5,622 bases of DNA, taken from the NCBI GenBank assembly GCA_016839995.1, contig JAEOTD010000145.1:1-5622 (forward strand). Direction: 5' to 3'. Numbering within the stretch: the first letter of the stretch is position 1; each line of letters opens with the position of its first letter. Under the pieces are notes generated by a model that was given only the letters and a program-made list of their open reading frames with translations, did not search any database and was not told the origin of the DNA. Source of the DNA: Candidatus Hermodarchaeota archaeon (GTDB taxonomy: Archaea; Asgardarchaeota; Hermodarchaeia; Hermodarchaeales; Hermodarchaeaceae). This document shows, one piece after another, positions 4,182-5,622 of the stretch. A program made the position numbers and the translations under genes.

Positions 4182-5324
4182 ATGGCTATAATATCGGATC
4201 GAGAGATTCTGAGACTAAAAGTAGCGATGCTCACGCGAGGAGTCCACTTCATATCCGATGAAGCTAGTGGTCGTGCTGGTGGAGCAGGTCCAACTCTAGG
4301 TAGGTATTTTCTACTCAACGAGGATATTGTCATCAATGCTCCTGTTCGTACCCAAGCACAAATTGACCAGTTTCAGGCATTAGAAGTAAAACCTGTCAAA
4401 GTAAATCATTACACGATCCGATTCGAAGATGAAACCTTTCCTATCACATTGATTCCCACTCCCCAATTCTATGAGATGAAACTAGCTGATGGCACCCCCA
4501 TGACTCAAATCGGTTTGCTCCATGGAAAGGATTGTCTTGCCACGACTATTATCCAACACTGTGACTACTTCAATCAGGGATTAGAATGTCAATATTGCAG
4601 CATCCCAGTTAGCTTGCAGCAGGGTAACACGATACTTCGCAAATCTCCAGAACAGTTTGTTCAAGTCCTCAACGCGGCTCAACAGGAAGGCTGTGCAGAC
4701 CATCTGACCTTAACCATGGGTAGCCCAGATCGCTCCGACCGTGGAGCCCAAGATTACATTGACTTCGTCTCAACGCTTCGACAACACAGTGAGGTGCCCG
4801 TTCATGTGCAACTCGAACCCCCCAAATCAATTGCACAACTTCGAGCACTCAAAGATGCCGGAGTAGACACCCTTGGCATTCACCTTGAAATCTACGATGA
4901 TGCACTGCGAAAACAATACTGCCCTGGTAAATTTGCTTATGCCAGCTTCCTAGACTACTATACGGCTTGGAAGAATGCTGTTCGCATCTTCGGAAAAGGG
5001 CAAGTAAGTACATTCATTCTCTTAGGTCTGGGTGAAACTCCTGAACAACTTCATCAGGGCTTCAAAACCACCATCGAAGTTGGTGTCATTCCTGTACCTG
5101 TGCCCTGCCGTCCAAACCCTGGGTCACAGATTGAAGGTCATATCCCTGATTATGTTGATAATTTGGATAGAATCGTTGGTGTTTTTCTCGACTGTGCTCG
5201 CCTGCTGTTTGAACATGATCTCGATCCAAATATACATCGTGCAGGATGTATTCGGTGCACGGGGTGTACCGCGCTTACTGAAGCCTTTCAAGTTGTCAAA
5301 ACTGAGGTTAAAGGCAAGCATTGA
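4182..5324 (+). CDS. Radical SAM protein, MSMEG_0568-like (Nit1C-type)
   Basis: This radical SAM enzyme would cleave S-adenosylmethionine with a 4Fe-4S cluster; its substrate is unknown. It has 380 residues. The N-terminal domain carries SGRAGGAGPT (29-38) and LIPTPQFYEM (90-99), followed by GLLHGKDCLATT (111-122). The cluster motif is C127-X8-C136-X2-C139, wider than the classical CX3CX2C. Downstream come a TIM-barrel-like region with TMGSPDRSDRG, QLEPPKS, GVDTLGIHLE, GKGQVSTFILLGLGETPEQ and a proline-rich PVPCRPNPGSQIEGH segment. The C-terminus has C356-X2-C359-X2-C362 (AGCIRCTGCTAL), a possible auxiliary metal or cluster site. From memory, this set of motifs fits the MSMEG_0568 radical SAM family of the Nit1C nitrilase cluster. 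ATG 4182 has only a weak upstream GAG; M16 is a less likely alternative. The downstream GNAT gene is closely linked. Radical SAM identity is firm; the subfamily is probable. Confidence 0.88.
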   Translation: MAIISDREILRLKVAMLTRGVHFISDEASGRAGGAGPTLGRYFLLNEDIVINAPVRTQAQIDQFQALEVKPVKVNHYTIRFEDETFPITLIPTPQFYEMKLADGTPMTQIGLLHGKDCLATTIIQHCDYFNQGLECQYCSIPVSLQQGNTILRKSPEQFVQVLNAAQQEGCADHLTLTMGSPDRSDRGAQDYIDFVSTLRQHSEVPVHVQLEPPKSIAQLRALKDAGVDTLGIHLEIYDDALRKQYCPGKFAYASFLDYYTAWKNAVRIFGKGQVSTFILLGLGETPEQLHQGFKTTIEVGVIPVPVPCRPNPGSQIEGHIPDYVDNLDRIVGVFLDCARLLFEHDLDPNIHRAGCIRCTGCTALTEAFQVVKTEVKGKH

Positions 5325-5353
5325 AAAAATCTCACCACAGAGTATTCCCTACA

Positions 5354-5622
5354 ATGTCCCTGCCGCCATCAAGCAACGATTTTCTCTTAGAAGATAAGGA
5401 CATCTACATTGAAGAACTTACACTAGAGGATGCCCCTGAAATCTCCCAACTCATGACCCTCGTATGGCCCGAATCCATACATATCCCTGCTGAATGGCGA
5501 CACAAACGGGTCCTTAGCCCCGAACAGATCATTGAAGAAATGCAGGCGGGCTTTCATTATTTCGGAGCCCGACTCGAAGGACAAATTGCTGGTTTTTACA
5601 AGACCTATCTAACACCCGAAGG
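5354..5622 (+). CDS. GNAT-family N-acetyltransferase, N-terminal part (runs off the window)
   Basis: The frame is open from the radical SAM stop to the right edge. From ATG 5354 it gives 89 residues. After a polar start (MSLPPSSNDF...) the segment IYIEELTLEDAPEISQLM (about 17-34) is a typical GNAT strand 1 and helix 1, and SPEQIIEEMQAGFHYFGARL followed by EGQIAGFYKTYLTPE (about 55-89) matches the strand 2-3 region. The acetyl-CoA pyrophosphate-binding loop lies beyond the window. Such enzymes move an acyl group from acyl-CoA to an amine; the acceptor here is unknown. An in-frame TTG at 5321 overlaps the radical SAM stop (TTGA) with AAAGG 6 nt upstream and would add 11 residues. Either start implies co-transcription and likely translational coupling. 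Nit1C clusters also carry a GNAT, but this N-terminus does not clearly resemble it. Confidence 0.72.
   Translation, partial: MSLPPSSNDFLLEDKDIYIEELTLEDAPEISQLMTLVWPESIHIPAEWRHKRVLSPEQIIEEMQAGFHYFGARLEGQIAGFYKTYLTPE

Noticed and set aside
4139..4336. 65-codon minus-strand frame across the start of the radical SAM gene
   Set aside because: It overlaps the gene's conserved N-terminal region on the other strand and has no supporting signal.
5032..5397. 121-codon plus-strand frame and a 65-codon minus-strand frame (5124-5321) over the radical SAM C-terminus
   Set aside because: The conserved C-terminal CX2CX2C and the GNAT start lie in other frames, so both are shadows.
1..5622. CRISPR array, tRNA/rRNA genes or insertion sequence ends
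   Set aside because: I saw no regularly spaced repeats, cloverleaf-like stretch, transposase motif or long terminal inverted repeat.

Overview
The window most resembles a piece of an archaeal chromosome, plausibly an Asgard (Thorarchaeia-like) lineage. The grounds are a tandem two-copy Lrp/AsnC regulator of a type common in archaea, a small secreted beta-rich protein that I recall resembling archaeal hypothetical proteins, AT boxes that read as archaeal TATA elements, and frequent GTG/TTG starts with good Shine-Dalgarno (SD) sites. The lineage is an inference. A bacterial origin is not excluded, for example because a perfect TATAAT lies before the radical SAM gene. Base composition looks moderate (mid-40s % GC by eye) and even across the genes, and I see no transposase, integrase, tRNA, rRNA or CRISPR array.

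Layout. Positions 1-82 (minus) may be the N-terminal end of a gene that continues off the left edge. Positions 155-1108 (minus) encode a complete carbamate kinase. It diverges across 128 bp from a fold-type II PLP enzyme of the serine racemase/threonine dehydratase family (1237-2208, plus). That intergenic stretch holds overlapping palindromes and an AT box that could serve both genes. The PLP gene runs tail to tail, with no gap at all, into a tandem Lrp/AsnC-type regulator (2209-3168, minus). A 327-bp stretch follows with palindromic TTGCA sites, a two-stem hairpin and a doubtful small open frame. Next come a secreted protein of unknown function (3496-3996, plus), a probable terminator (4009-4055), a radical SAM enzyme resembling the MSMEG_0568 family (4182-5324, plus) and, closely linked, the start of a GNAT acyltransferase that runs off the right edge (5354 or 5321 to 5622, plus).

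How the genes may work together. Carbamate kinase and the ammonia-lyase/racemase are both amino-acid catabolic enzymes. One yields ATP plus carbamate (then ammonia and CO2), the other 2-oxo acids plus ammonia. An adjacent Lrp-type regulator, a family that often senses amino acids, is a natural candidate to control them. The radical SAM enzyme recalls the bacterial Nit1C nitrilase cluster, which is linked to nitrogen and cyanide assimilation and also contains a GNAT gene. The N-terminus of the GNAT here does not clearly match the Nit1C acetyltransferase, so the radical SAM-GNAT pair may be a different, undescribed unit. Its substrate is unknown and it is the best candidate here for new biology.
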